This document shows positions 53,500 through 61,924 of a stretch of DNA of 64,000 nt, one piece after another. A model generated the notes under the pieces. It was not told where the DNA came from. It worked only from the letters and a program-made list of their open reading frames with translations, and searched no databases. Within the stretch, counting starts at the first letter, position 1. Each line of letters opens with the position of its first letter. Origin of the DNA: Candidatus Raymondbacteria bacterium RIFOXYA2_FULL_49_16 (GTDB lineage: Bacteria > Fibrobacterota > OXYB2-FULL-49-7 > XYB2-FULL-49-35); NCBI GenBank assembly GCA_001789205.1, contig MFYT01000023.1:83003-147002 (forward strand), written 5' to 3'. A program made the translations under genes and the position numbers.

Positions 53500-54748
53500 A
53501 AAATTCAAAGCACAGACTGTCAAAGAAGCGCTTCTTCTGGTCAAGGCCGAACTCGGCCCCAACGCTGTTATCCTGAATTCGCGCAGGCTCAAAGGCCCGC
53601 TGCTTCCCGCATTCGGGAAGGATTCGTACGAGGTCACGGCCGCTCTCGATGAATCGGCCTATGCCATGCCCGAACAGGCCTGCGCGGATGAAGGCGTGGC
53701 CACCAGGCCGGCGAAGAGCGTCCAGGCCTATGCGCCCCGTAAGGTGGAAACGGCAGTGGCGATCGCGGAACTCGACCGGGAAAAAAAGGAGAAAGTCCTT
53801 CCCAGCGGACTCTCCTTCGAACATTTTGCCCCACCCGCGCCCCCGGCCAATACCGACGGCAATTTTAGCGTCTTGCGCCAGGACATAGATACAATGCGCG
53901 GCGCACTCACGTCGCTTGTCACTTCGTTGCCCGATGCGGCTGATCAGCGTCTGGGCAAGGGACTGCGCGCGATCAAAAAGGAGCTTGAGGAGAGTGAAGT
54001 GCACGCGGCCCATATCGATGAGATTATCACCGCCATCAGGCAGCGCAGCAGCGACGAGGACACGGGAAGTATTTCCCGCATGTTCAGGGAAGCGCAGGTC
54101 ATGATAGAGAAGGGAATCACGGTTTCGGGATACAGCGCCGCGCAGAAAAAGGGGCGGGCGCTCAAAATCGCCATGATCGGACCAACAGGCGTGGGAAAGA
54201 CCACCTCGATCGCAAAACTTGCGTCGCACTTTAAGCTCAAGGAAAAACTGAATATAGCGCTTGTGGCGGCGGACAACTACCGTATCGCCGCCATCGAACA
54301 GATACAGACGTTCGCGGCCATTGCCTCAATACCCGTGGAGATCGTCTTCAACGAGGAGGAAATGGAGCGGGCGCTCAAGAAATTCTCCGGGTTCGATATG
54401 ATTTTCATCGACACTGCCGGACGGAGCCAGCGGAACGCGGAGCACATGAGCGACCTTAAGCGCATGATGGCCGCGATCCACGCTGACGAAGTCCATCTGG
54501 TGCTCTCCATCACCACAAAGCAGAGCGACCTCAGGGAGATCACCCGCAGGTATGCGGACGCGTCGTACGACCGGATCTTGTGCACCAAGCTCGATGAAAC
54601 AGAGCGGTTTGGCCCCCTCTACAACTTGTGCCGTGATACGGGTATGCCCCTGTCGTATATTTCCACGGGCCAGAATGTGCCCGACGACATTGCAGCGGCA
54701 ACGTCTCACGCCTTGGCCCGCCTCATTATCGGCGGAGGTGACGCATGA
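53489..54748 (+). CDS. flhF: Flagellar SRP-like GTPase FlhF
   Basis: The 419-residue protein has an N-terminal FlhF-specific region ('MKIKKFKAQTVKEALLLVKA', 'LGPNAVILNSRRL') and a C-terminal NG GTPase domain with 'GPTGVGKTTSIAKLA' (about residue 231), 'DTAGRSQRNAEHM' and 'TKLDET'. It sets the site and number of flagella. An in-frame ATG at 53483 adds two residues. The last bases overlap flhG (ATGA). Confidence 0.95.
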   Translation: MKIKKFKAQTVKEALLLVKAELGPNAVILNSRRLKGPLLPAFGKDSYEVTAALDESAYAMPEQACADEGVATRPAKSVQAYAPRKVETAVAIAELDREKKEKVLPSGLSFEHFAPPAPPANTDGNFSVLRQDIDTMRGALTSLVTSLPDAADQRLGKGLRAIKKELEESEVHAAHIDEIITAIRQRSSDEDTGSISRMFREAQVMIEKGITVSGYSAAQKKGRALKIAMIGPTGVGKTTSIAKLASHFKLKEKLNIALVAADNYRIAAIEQIQTFAAIASIPVEIVFNEEEMERALKKFSGFDMIFIDTAGRSQRNAEHMSDLKRMMAAIHADEVHLVLSITTKQSDLREITRRYADASYDRILCTKLDETERFGPLYNLCRDTGMPLSYISTGQNVPDDIAAATSHALARLIIGGGDA

Positions 54749-55647
54749 TAGACCAGGCACAGGGACTCCGTACGCTCGCGGCGCACACAGCAGCCGCTGA
54801 TCATGCGCGCCTCGACACCATACTGACTGAGACGCGGTGCACTGGTGCGCAGCGCGCCTGCACCACCATCGCGGTCACATCGGGAAAGGGTGGAGTGGGA
54901 AAGACCAATGTGAGCATTAATTTGGCGCTTGCCCTGGCCAGCCTCAACAAGCGCGTCATTCTTTTCGACGCTGACCTTGGCCTTGCCAATGTCAATATCC
55001 TCCTGGGCATGAACCCCGCTTTTTCGCTACTCGACGTGGTCGAGGGACGCGCGGCTATCCGCGACGTACTACTCGACGGCCCCGGCGGCATCAGCGTGGT
55101 ACCGGGCGGCTCGGGCATTGAAAAAATGGCGAACCTCGATTCGGTCGCCTTTATGAAACTGGTGCGCGAGCTCGAACAACTCGAACGTATGTGCGATTTC
55201 CTTATTTTTGACACGGGCGCCGGCATTGGACACATAGTAAAAACCTTCGTCAAGGCGGCTGACCGCAAGATCGTCATTGTGACGCCCGAACCATCGTCGC
55301 TTGCCGATGCCTATGCGGCGGTGAAAATGGCAGTCAATGCGGGCGGCGGCGACATCGCGGTCATCGCGAACATGGTCCGCTCGGAACAAGAAGGACTAGA
55401 CACCTTTAAGCGTCTTGCGGCGCTCACCCGCAGATTTTTGGGGAAAATCCCCATCTATCTTGGGGCGCTTCCCTATGATAAAAATGTGGGCAATGCTGTA
55501 CGCAGGCAGTTCCCGCTTTTTCTCGAAAACCCCCGCGCAGCCTTTTCCCATACGCTGTTGAAAATAGCCTACCGTTTCGCCGGCCGGAAGGACAACGAGG
55601 CGAGCGGTTTCTTTGTACGTCTTGCGGAGTTCTTTAAAAGGACCTGA
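54745..55647 (+). CDS. flhG: Flagellar number regulator FlhG (MinD/ParA-like ATPase)
   Basis: The 300-residue protein has the deviant Walker A 'TSGKGGVGKTNVSINLALAL', 'ILFDADLGLANVNILLG' and 'TPEPSSLADAYA', diagnostic of the FlhG/FleN/YlxH subgroup of MinD ATPases. It pairs with FlhF to limit flagellar number. It overlaps flhF by 4 bp. Confidence 0.95.
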   Translation: MIDQAQGLRTLAAHTAAADHARLDTILTETRCTGAQRACTTIAVTSGKGGVGKTNVSINLALALASLNKRVILFDADLGLANVNILLGMNPAFSLLDVVEGRAAIRDVLLDGPGGISVVPGGSGIEKMANLDSVAFMKLVRELEQLERMCDFLIFDTGAGIGHIVKTFVKAADRKIVIVTPEPSSLADAYAAVKMAVNAGGGDIAVIANMVRSEQEGLDTFKRLAALTRRFLGKIPIYLGALPYDKNVGNAVRRQFPLFLENPRAAFSHTLLKIAYRFAGRKDNEASGFFVRLAEFFKRT

Positions 55648-55649
55648 TC

Positions 55650-55952
55650 ATGGCGACGCTATCACGTAAAATCGCGCAATTCCTGAGCCTTTTCGTCTTT
55701 TTCACACTGCTCATCGTGGGCATTGTCTCGGACGAGTCGTTCTCGTTATCCCATTTCCCCATTATAGGGTTGAAAGCATTCACCGGATATGTTATTTTCT
55801 GGTTGTTCGGACTCATCATTTCCGACATCGTGTTAAAGGCGATAGTGACATCGGTCGAGGACAAGGATCTTGACAAGTGGGAGGGCGGCATGCTCGACAA
55901 CTTCTCCAAAGACAAGAACGAGGAACTGCAGCGGGTGCAGGCCCGTAAGTAG
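55650..55952 (+). CDS. Small two-helix membrane protein between flhG and fliA
   Basis: The 100-residue protein has two transmembrane helices ('FLSLFVFFTLLIVGIV' and 'AFTGYVIFWLFGLIISDIVL') and a charged cytoplasmic tail. No family is recognised. It starts 2 bp after the flhG stop and precedes fliA, so it is certainly in the operon. Confidence 0.75.
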   Translation: MATLSRKIAQFLSLFVFFTLLIVGIVSDESFSLSHFPIIGLKAFTGYVIFWLFGLIISDIVLKAIVTSVEDKDLDKWEGGMLDNFSKDKNEELQRVQARK

Positions 55953-55990
55953 ACCGGACGATAGCGCACCTGAGCGGAACATAAAAATAT

Positions 55991-56770
55991 ATGGAACAGA
56001 AAAATAAAGATGTCGACCGTCTCTGGGACGAATACCTGAAGACGCGGAGCAAGACCGCTAAGGACAAACTCCTGGTCGAATATTCATCACTGGTAAAATA
56101 CACTGCCCAGCGCATGGCCATCAACCTGCCCAAGTCGGTCGATGTCAACGATCTCATGGGCGCGGGCGTGGTGGGACTCATCAAGGCCGTCGAAGCCTTT
56201 GATATGGCGCATGAAGTGAAATTTGAGACCTTTGCCACCCACAAAGTGCGGGGCGCCATTCTCGACGAACTCCGTTCCCTCGACTGGGTGCCGCGTTCGG
56301 TACGCCAGAAGGCGCGGTCGCTCCAGCGCGTGTACGCAAAGCTTGAAAACGACCTTGGCCGCATGCCCTATGACGATGAGGTCATGGCTGAAATGAAGAT
56401 AGGCCAGAAGGAATTCGAGGACATGCTTTCCGAGGTCACACCTACCACCATCATCTCGCTCGAGGAGGCCATGCCCGAAAAACCGGGCGGCGACAGCAAG
56501 CAGATCACCCTTATTGACGTCATCGCTGATCCCAACGGCACCAATCCGCTCAAAGAGATGGGTTTTGCCGAGACAAAAAGGATCCTCAAGGAGACCATCG
56601 CGGCGCTTCCCGAAAAGGAGCGCCTGGTCATCGCGCTCTACCACTATGAAGAACTCACCCTCAAGGAAATCGGCGAGGTGCTCAACATCTCGGAATCGCG
56701 CGTCTCTCAAATCCATTCAAAGGCCATCATCAAGCTTCGCAGCAGGCTTATCAAACGCATGAACGAATAG
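55991..56770 (+). CDS. fliA: Flagellar sigma factor FliA (sigma-28)
   Basis: The 259-residue sigma factor has regions 2, 3 and 4: 'DLMGAGVVGLIKAVEAFD', 'FETFATHKVRGAILDELRSLDWVPRSVRQKAR' (read in parts) and 'LPEKERLVIALYHYEELTLKEIGEVLNISESRVSQIHSKAI' (read in parts). The 'LDWVPRSVR' is typical of sigma-28. It directs late flagellar and chemotaxis genes. Confidence 0.96.
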   Translation: MEQKNKDVDRLWDEYLKTRSKTAKDKLLVEYSSLVKYTAQRMAINLPKSVDVNDLMGAGVVGLIKAVEAFDMAHEVKFETFATHKVRGAILDELRSLDWVPRSVRQKARSLQRVYAKLENDLGRMPYDDEVMAEMKIGQKEFEDMLSEVTPTTIISLEEAMPEKPGGDSKQITLIDVIADPNGTNPLKEMGFAETKRILKETIAALPEKERLVIALYHYEELTLKEIGEVLNISESRVSQIHSKAIIKLRSRLIKRMNE

Positions 56771-56789
56771 CTTTTTGCGGGAGCATAGC

Positions 56790-57086
56790 ATGCGGCAGAT
56801 TGATTTTCAAGACAGCGTATACCGGACCCAGCCCACTGAAAAGATCCAGGCGCGCCAAAACCAACAGCCGGTTGAAGGTTTTTACCTCAATCAGATGAAA
56901 AAGGGGGTTGAGGACGAGACCAAGCAGAACACCGTGGTTGAAACCGAAGATATGCGCGGAAAAATAACCGAACGGGAAAAACGCGAACAGGAACGCCGCG
57001 AACGGCAGCGCCGCCGCCGCGAACGCGAGGCGGCCTCGCGCGACGACCACGCGGCAGGCGACCATTTAATTGACATTGAAGCGTGA
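56790..57086 (+). CDS. Short highly charged protein downstream of fliA
   Basis: The 98-residue protein begins 'MRQIDFQDSVYRTQPTEKIQ' and has a strongly charged middle (Glu/Arg helix, about 50-82) and an acidic end. No family is recognised. It overlaps the HDOD gene start (GTGA) and follows fliA by 19 bp. FliA operons of other bacteria hold similar small unknown proteins in this place. Confidence 0.65.
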   Translation: MRQIDFQDSVYRTQPTEKIQARQNQQPVEGFYLNQMKKGVEDETKQNTVVETEDMRGKITEREKREQERRERQRRRREREAASRDDHAAGDHLIDIEA

Positions 57087-58042
57087 CACCGCGCGCAGGC
57101 ACCACCGTGGTCCCAATCCCCCCTCTCTATTCCCGCCGCACCACCGCAAGCATGGGCAAGGTCCAGCGGGTCCGTTTTGTGGCCGAGCGTGTCATCGGCA
57201 TTCCCACGCTGCCCACCATAGCGGCCAAGCTTATGGAGCTGGTCGACAACCCCAAGGTCTCGGCCGAGTCCCTTGCACGGCTTATCCAGGGTGACCAGGC
57301 GCTTACCGCAAAGATACTCAAGCTGGCCAACAGTGTCTATTTTGGCATGCAGCGGGAGGTGTCCACCGTGCCCCACGCAGTAGTGGTCATCGGGTTTAAC
57401 GCAGTCAAGGACATGGGACTCTCGGTCAGCGTGCTCGATACCTTCAAGAACCCCTCGGGCAACGAATATTTCGAACTCTCCCGGTTTTGGGAGCACGCCA
57501 TAAGTGTTGGCGTGGGCGCCCAGATGCTCGCGAAGCGGTTCAAACCAGAATACGCAGCGGTCTCGTTCGTCGCCGGACTGCTACACGATATCGGCAAAGT
57601 GGTGGTCAACCAGTATATGAATGATGATTTCAACGAGATCATGGATCGCGTGCATACTGACAATATGGACCTGCTCGAGGCCGAGAAGACGGTGCTCGAT
57701 ACTACGCACGACCGCATCGGTGGCTGGCTCGCCGACCGCTGGAACCTGCCGTTTCCCATTGTTGAGGCCATTGAATTCCACCACAACCCGTATCTTTCCG
57801 CCAACCACCAGACGCTTGCCGCGCTGGTCAAACTCGCCGATTACCTCGGCCGGCGCACACGCATTGGCGTCTCCGGGAACAAGAAGGCGCCTTTGCTTTC
57901 AGACGAGGATACTGTATTTCTGGAAAAGGAGGGCATAGGGGCTAATGAAAACAGCCTGCAGGAGCTTTCCGAGGAGTTTCTGCTCTCCCTCGACCAGGCG
58001 CAGACGTTCATATCACTGTTACACGGAGCTGCCGGCGATTGA
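57083..58042 (+). CDS. HDOD domain signalling protein
   Basis: The 319-residue protein contains one HDOD domain (about 30-240): 'IPTLPTIAAKLMELVDNP', 'LARLIQGDQALTAKILKLANS', 'AVVVIGFNAVKDMGLSVSV' and 'FVAGLLHDIGKVVVNQY'. HDOD proteins lack intact HD hydrolase activity in most cases and act in signalling and motility. The GTG at 57083 overlaps the previous stop; an ATG at 57152 is an alternative. Confidence 0.9.
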   Translation: MTPRAGTTVVPIPPLYSRRTTASMGKVQRVRFVAERVIGIPTLPTIAAKLMELVDNPKVSAESLARLIQGDQALTAKILKLANSVYFGMQREVSTVPHAVVVIGFNAVKDMGLSVSVLDTFKNPSGNEYFELSRFWEHAISVGVGAQMLAKRFKPEYAAVSFVAGLLHDIGKVVVNQYMNDDFNEIMDRVHTDNMDLLEAEKTVLDTTHDRIGGWLADRWNLPFPIVEAIEFHHNPYLSANHQTLAALVKLADYLGRRTRIGVSGNKKAPLLSDEDTVFLEKEGIGANENSLQELSEEFLLSLDQAQTFISLLHGAAGD

Positions 58043-58066
58043 CCGGCGTTATTGCAAGGAGGACCC

Positions 58067-58324
58067 ATGGATACGCGAGAAATACGATGTCCCTGCTGCA
58101 ACGCGACGCTGATCGTCAAAGCGGGAACATCCGAAATACTCCAGGCCACACCATTCAAGAAGGGACCGGCTGAGTTCAACGATTTTCTCCAGAAGCAGAA
58201 AGGACGGACCGAGGAGCTGGCGCGGAAATTCGAGGCGGTCAAGGAAAAGAGCAAGACGCGGCTTCAATCTATTGAGGACAAAATCCGCTACGCGAAAGAG
58301 CGGCACGACAGTCAGGACGAATGA
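58067..58324 (+). CDS. Small zinc-ribbon protein
   Basis: The 85-residue protein is read from ATG 58067 with a perfect AAGGAGG. An N-terminal CPCC zinc-ribbon-like knuckle ('REIRCPCCNATLIVKAGT') is followed by a charged coiled coil ('EELARKFEAVKEKSKTRLQ'). Only one Cys pair is seen, so metal binding would need dimers. It is the last gene of the flagellar operon, directly before the terminator. Confidence 0.7.
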   Translation: MDTREIRCPCCNATLIVKAGTSEILQATPFKKGPAEFNDFLQKQKGRTEELARKFEAVKEKSKTRLQSIEDKIRYAKERHDSQDE

Positions 58325-58343
58325 AGATTCCCGTTTAAAAAGC

Positions 58344-58378
58344 AAAAGCCCCCGCAGGCGCTGCCTGCGGGGGCTTTT
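58344..58378. terminator. Strong bidirectional Rho-independent terminator
   Basis: A perfect 16-bp stem (AAAAGCCCCCGCAGGC / GCCTGCGGGGGCTTTT) with a 3-base loop is followed by T's. The left flank is A-rich, so it also serves the minus-strand gene at 58397-58456. It closes the flagellar operon. Confidence 0.95.
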
Positions 58379-58396
58379 TACTTTTGTGCGGCTCGA

Positions 58397-58456
58397 TTAT
58401 TTTTTCTTCGAGCTCTTCTTCGCTTTTTTCTTAGCAGCTTTTTTCTTAGCGGCCAT
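58397..58456 (-). CDS. 19-residue Lys/Ala-rich basic peptide
   Basis: An ATG at 58456 is preceded by AAGGAGG at the correct distance. The frame encodes MAAKKKAAKKKAKKSSKKK and ends with TAA at 58397, 19 bp before the shared terminator. The composition recalls the C-terminal tails of histone H1-like bacterial proteins. Its tiny size means that ORF callers omit it. The combination of a good ribosome-binding site, complete frame, 5' hairpin and terminator argues for real expression; a decayed end of a longer gene is the alternative. Confidence 0.65.
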   Translation of the reverse strand: MAAKKKAAKKKAKKSSKKK

Positions 58457-58471
58457 TAAAGCCTCCTTGAA

Positions 58472-58509
58472 AGTTAAGGTTGAGGGAGCAGTAAAAACTG
58501 CTCTTAACT
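58472..58509 (-). promoter_or_regulatory. Hairpin in the leader of the basic-peptide gene
   Basis: An inner stem GAGCAGT-AAAA-ACTGCTC (58486-58503) is enclosed by AGTTAAG / CTTAACT (58472-58478 and 58503-58509), with an unpaired bulge. It lies 16 bp upstream of the start codon on the minus strand. It could be an mRNA leader structure or a regulator site. Confidence 0.4.
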
Positions 58510-58617
58510 GATAAATAAAATATTTCACGGTAAAAAATCAAAGAAAATATTGAAAAAATGGATTTTATTTCAAGACATCGGTCAATGCTGGCGCGGCCCT
58601 GCAACGGGTGTTATGTA

Positions 58618-58647
58618 TTGACTCCCCATTCGCCAAAGGAATATTTT
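58618..58647 (+). promoter_or_regulatory. Putative sigma-70 promoter of the V-ATPase operon
   Basis: TTGACT (58618-58623) is followed after 18 bases by TATTTT (58642-58647), and transcription would start near 58655. The rest of the 58510-58693 gap is AT-rich and shows no gene. Confidence 0.35.
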
Positions 58648-58693
58648 CTTAAGTCTTATACATCCAACCCCATTTTTTCCAGGGAGAATCGCC

Positions 58694-59308
58694 ATGGAAA
58701 CCAAAATAGCCGAATTAACCAGGGCCTTGTACCAGGAAGGCGTTGAAAAAGGAGAGAAAAAGGCTCTTGATATTACCGCGGAGGCGAAAATAGGCGCCGC
58801 GCGTATTGTCGCTGATGCGGAGCAGGAGGCCGCACATCTCAAGGCCAAGGCGGAAAAGGAATGCGCTGAACTCAGACGCACTGTCGACGCTGAGATTAAA
58901 CTGTCAGCCTCCCAGGCGTTCAATAGTTTCAAACAGCAGGTCCTCGACAGTCTTGTTGCCAAGGCTGTGGACGGCTCTATTGCGAAAAGCATGGCCGACC
59001 CCGGCACGGTCGCTGATTTCATCAAGACCGCGCTCCAGAATTGGAAGGTTGCCGCAAGCGAGGCGCCCGATTTTGCGGTCATGCTCCCCGAGGCAAAGAA
59101 AGCCGAACTCGATACAGCGGTGCGCACGGCCCTGTCCCAGACGCTTTCCAAGGGTGTTGAGATGCGGTTTTCCAAAACCATAAAGGCGGGTTTCCGCATT
59201 GGGCCAAAGGACGGTTCGTTCGCGGTCAGCTTCACGGAAGATGATTTTAAGGAATTTTTCAATCAATATGTCAGACCAAAGGCACGGAACTATCTTTTTG
59301 GGGAATAA
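58694..59308 (+). CDS. atpE: V-type ATP synthase subunit E
   Basis: The 204-residue peripheral stalk subunit has an N-terminal alpha-helical part ('GEKKALDITAEAKIGAARIV', 'AEQEAAHLKAKAEKECAEL') and a C-terminal mixed domain ('GFRIGPKDGSFAVSFTEDDFKEFF', read in parts). It is the first gene of the operon; AGGGAGA precedes the ATG. Confidence 0.85.
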   Translation: METKIAELTRALYQEGVEKGEKKALDITAEAKIGAARIVADAEQEAAHLKAKAEKECAELRRTVDAEIKLSASQAFNSFKQQVLDSLVAKAVDGSIAKSMADPGTVADFIKTALQNWKVAASEAPDFAVMLPEAKKAELDTAVRTALSQTLSKGVEMRFSKTIKAGFRIGPKDGSFAVSFTEDDFKEFFNQYVRPKARNYLFGE

Positions 59309-59314
59309 GCGCGC

Positions 59315-60145
59315 ATGTCACAAAGTTACTATTACCTGGTAGCGGGACTGCCCGACTTGGCCCTCGATGAGAAACGGCAGGTCCCCGCTATTGCCGAGTT
59401 CCTTTCCCAGACCGAAGAGGAATTGGATCCCGGGGACCGGGCGCTGGTGTCGTTGCTGCGCTGCCCGTTTGACAACGCAAACCTCATCACGCTTCTCGAA
59501 AACAGACGGCGGCCTTTTGATCAGCGGGGTCATTTCACCAGAGACGAACTCGAGACGGAGATCAAGAACCCGTCAGCGCTGCCCGAATATATGATTGATT
59601 TTCTTTCCGCGCACAAAGAAGGCAGGCAGCTCTTTCCGGGCCTTTCGTCCGAGGACCAGCTTGCATGGCTTTTTTACGACACTGTTTCAGACCACGCCAA
59701 CCAATTCATCCGGGAGTGGTTTTTATTCGATCTAAACCTCCGGAACGCGCTTACCGCGCTTAACTGCAGGGAAAACGCCGCGGCCGCGGGTTTGCCCGCG
59801 TCCGAACTCATTGAAAAGGCGGTCATCTGCCGCAACGAAGTCGCGGAGCTCCTGCGCCGTAGCAACGCCCCCGATTTTTCGCTTGGCACCATATTCCGCG
59901 AGATTGAGGAAATTCTCTCGTTTCCCCGGGAGCGGCTGGCTGATTTCGAAAAGAGCATCGACCTTCTGCGGTGGCGCGTTCTCGACGAACTGGTTTTTCT
60001 GCGGGCGTTCGCGATTGACGCCATACTCGCGTTTATTATAAAACTCGACATTGCGCACCGCTGGCTCCGTCTCGACCCAGCGGAGGGACGGCGCATGCTC
60101 GACGGCCTTGTCAGCGGGGTCAAATCAGGACTTGTCATTTCATAA
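59315..60145 (+). CDS. DUF2764 protein (V-ATPase subunit C-like)
   Basis: The 276-residue protein begins 'MSQSYYYLVAGLPDLALDEK', typical of DUF2764. The family replaces subunit C/AC39 in V-type ATPase operons of Bacteroidota and spirochaetes. It is mostly helical and probably links rotor and membrane ring. It lies between the E and A subunit genes. Confidence 0.85.
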   Translation: MSQSYYYLVAGLPDLALDEKRQVPAIAEFLSQTEEELDPGDRALVSLLRCPFDNANLITLLENRRRPFDQRGHFTRDELETEIKNPSALPEYMIDFLSAHKEGRQLFPGLSSEDQLAWLFYDTVSDHANQFIREWFLFDLNLRNALTALNCRENAAAAGLPASELIEKAVICRNEVAELLRRSNAPDFSLGTIFREIEEILSFPRERLADFEKSIDLLRWRVLDELVFLRAFAIDAILAFIIKLDIAHRWLRLDPAEGRRMLDGLVSGVKSGLVIS

Positions 60146-60163
60146 TAATCACAGGAGATATCC

Positions 60164-61924
60164 ATGAGCACCAGGGGAAAGGTTACCGGCATTGTCGCCA
60201 ACCTCGTGACCATCGAAGTCGATGGCCCAGTGGGGCAAAACGAGATCTGCTACATAGACTACCTGGGCACAAAGCTCATGGCAGAGGTCATCAAGATTGG
60301 CGGCAAAAACGCCTATGTCCAGGTCTTTGAAAGCACGCGCGGCCTTTTTGTTGGCTGCACGGCCGAATTTACGGGTCACATGCTCGAAGTGACGCTTGGA
60401 CCAGGCATGCTTTCCCGCAACTATGACGGACTGCAGAATAATCTCAATACCATGGACGGCACCTTTCTCCAGCGCGGCCAGTATACGGCCGCGCTCGATG
60501 ACACCACCCTGTGGGAGTTTAAACCTTTGGCAAAAGTCAATGATATTGTCCAGTCCGCTGACTGGCTGGGAGAGGTCACGGAGGGATGGATCAACCACAA
60601 GGTCATGGTCCCCTTTACCTTTGCCGGCACCGGAACAATCAAGAGCATTGCGCCGGCCGGAACATACAAAGTGCACGATACTATTGCCGTGGTAACCGAT
60701 AGCGAAGGCGTTGAGCGCAAACTTGACATGACAATGAAATGGCCGGTAAAGATCGAAGTGCGCACCTATGAGAACAAGCCCAGGCCATTCAAGATTTTTG
60801 AAACCGGCATCCGTTGCATCGATGCCATTAATCCCATGGTCGAAGGCGGCACAGGTTTTATCCCCGGCCCTTTTGGTTGCGGTAAAACCGTTCTTCAGCA
60901 CCTGCTGGCAAAACACGCCGAGGCGGACCTTATCATTGTGGTGGCCTGCGGCGAACGCGCCAATGAAGTGGTGGAAATTTTCACCGAATTTCCAGAACTC
61001 GACGACCCGCGCACGGGCCGCAAGCTTATGGAACGCACCATCATCATCTGCAATACCTCCAACATGCCTGTTGCGGCGCGCGAAGCCTCGGTCTATACCG
61101 GCATGACCATTGCAGAGTACTATCGCGCCATGGGACTCAAAATCCTCCTGCTTGCCGATTCCACTTCGCGCTGGGCGCAGGCGCTCCGCGAAATGTCCAA
61201 CCGCATGGAAGAACTGCCCGGTCCTGACGCGTTTCCCATGGACCTGCCGGCCATTATCTCCAACTTCTATTCTCGCGCCGGCTATGTCAATCTGCGTAAC
61301 GGCACAACAGGTTCCATCACCTTTATCGGTACGGTCAGTCCCGCGGGCGGCAATCTCAAAGAGCCGGTCACCGAGTCCACCAAGAAAGCTGCGCGCGCGT
61401 TCTACGCGCTTGCCCAGAGCCGCGCTGACAGCAAACGATATCCCGCCATTGATCCCATTGACAGTTATTCCAAATATCTCGAATACGCCGAGGTGGTCGA
61501 ATACTTCGACAAAGCGCTTGAAAAGGGATGGGTCGACAAGGTGCTCAAGATGAAGGACATGCTTTTACGCGGCAAAGAGGCGCGCGACCAGATAAATATC
61601 CTGGGCGATGACGGCGTGCCCGTGGAATACCATATCACCTTCAACAAGGCCGAGATCATCGATTTTATCATACTGCAGCAGGACGCGTTCGACACAATTG
61701 ACCAATCGACAAGTCTTGACCGGCAACGATATATGGTCAACAAAGTGCTCGATATTGGCGCGACCGCTTTTGCCTTTGACAATTTTGACGAGATCAGCGC
61801 CTATTTCAAGAAGGTCATCAATCTGCTCAAACAGATGAATTATCAGGAATATAAAAGCGAGACGTTTGGCTCCTTTGAAAAAGAACTCGAGAAACTCCTT
61901 TCTGAAAGGAGGAAAGCAGCATGA
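60164..61924 (+). CDS. atpA: V-type ATP synthase subunit A (catalytic)
   Basis: The 586-residue catalytic subunit has Walker A 'GPFGCGKT' (about 235), 'GERANEVVEI', 'LADSTSRWAQALREMSNRMEE' (read in parts) and 'PGPDAFPMDLPA'. The non-homologous insert of V/A-type A subunits is present between about 110 and 200. A GGAGAT site precedes the ATG. The stop overlaps the atpB start. Confidence 0.97.
   Translation: MSTRGKVTGIVANLVTIEVDGPVGQNEICYIDYLGTKLMAEVIKIGGKNAYVQVFESTRGLFVGCTAEFTGHMLEVTLGPGMLSRNYDGLQNNLNTMDGTFLQRGQYTAALDDTTLWEFKPLAKVNDIVQSADWLGEVTEGWINHKVMVPFTFAGTGTIKSIAPAGTYKVHDTIAVVTDSEGVERKLDMTMKWPVKIEVRTYENKPRPFKIFETGIRCIDAINPMVEGGTGFIPGPFGCGKTVLQHLLAKHAEADLIIVVACGERANEVVEIFTEFPELDDPRTGRKLMERTIIICNTSNMPVAAREASVYTGMTIAEYYRAMGLKILLLADSTSRWAQALREMSNRMEELPGPDAFPMDLPAIISNFYSRAGYVNLRNGTTGSITFIGTVSPAGGNLKEPVTESTKKAARAFYALAQSRADSKRYPAIDPIDSYSKYLEYAEVVEYFDKALEKGWVDKVLKMKDMLLRGKEARDQINILGDDGVPVEYHITFNKAEIIDFIILQQDAFDTIDQSTSLDRQRYMVNKVLDIGATAFAFDNFDEISAYFKKVINLLKQMNYQEYKSETFGSFEKELEKLLSERRKAA

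Noticed and set aside
53354-54229. A 291-codon minus-strand frame opposite flhA/flhF
   Set aside because: It is antisense to two conserved flagellar genes, with no recognisable protein features.
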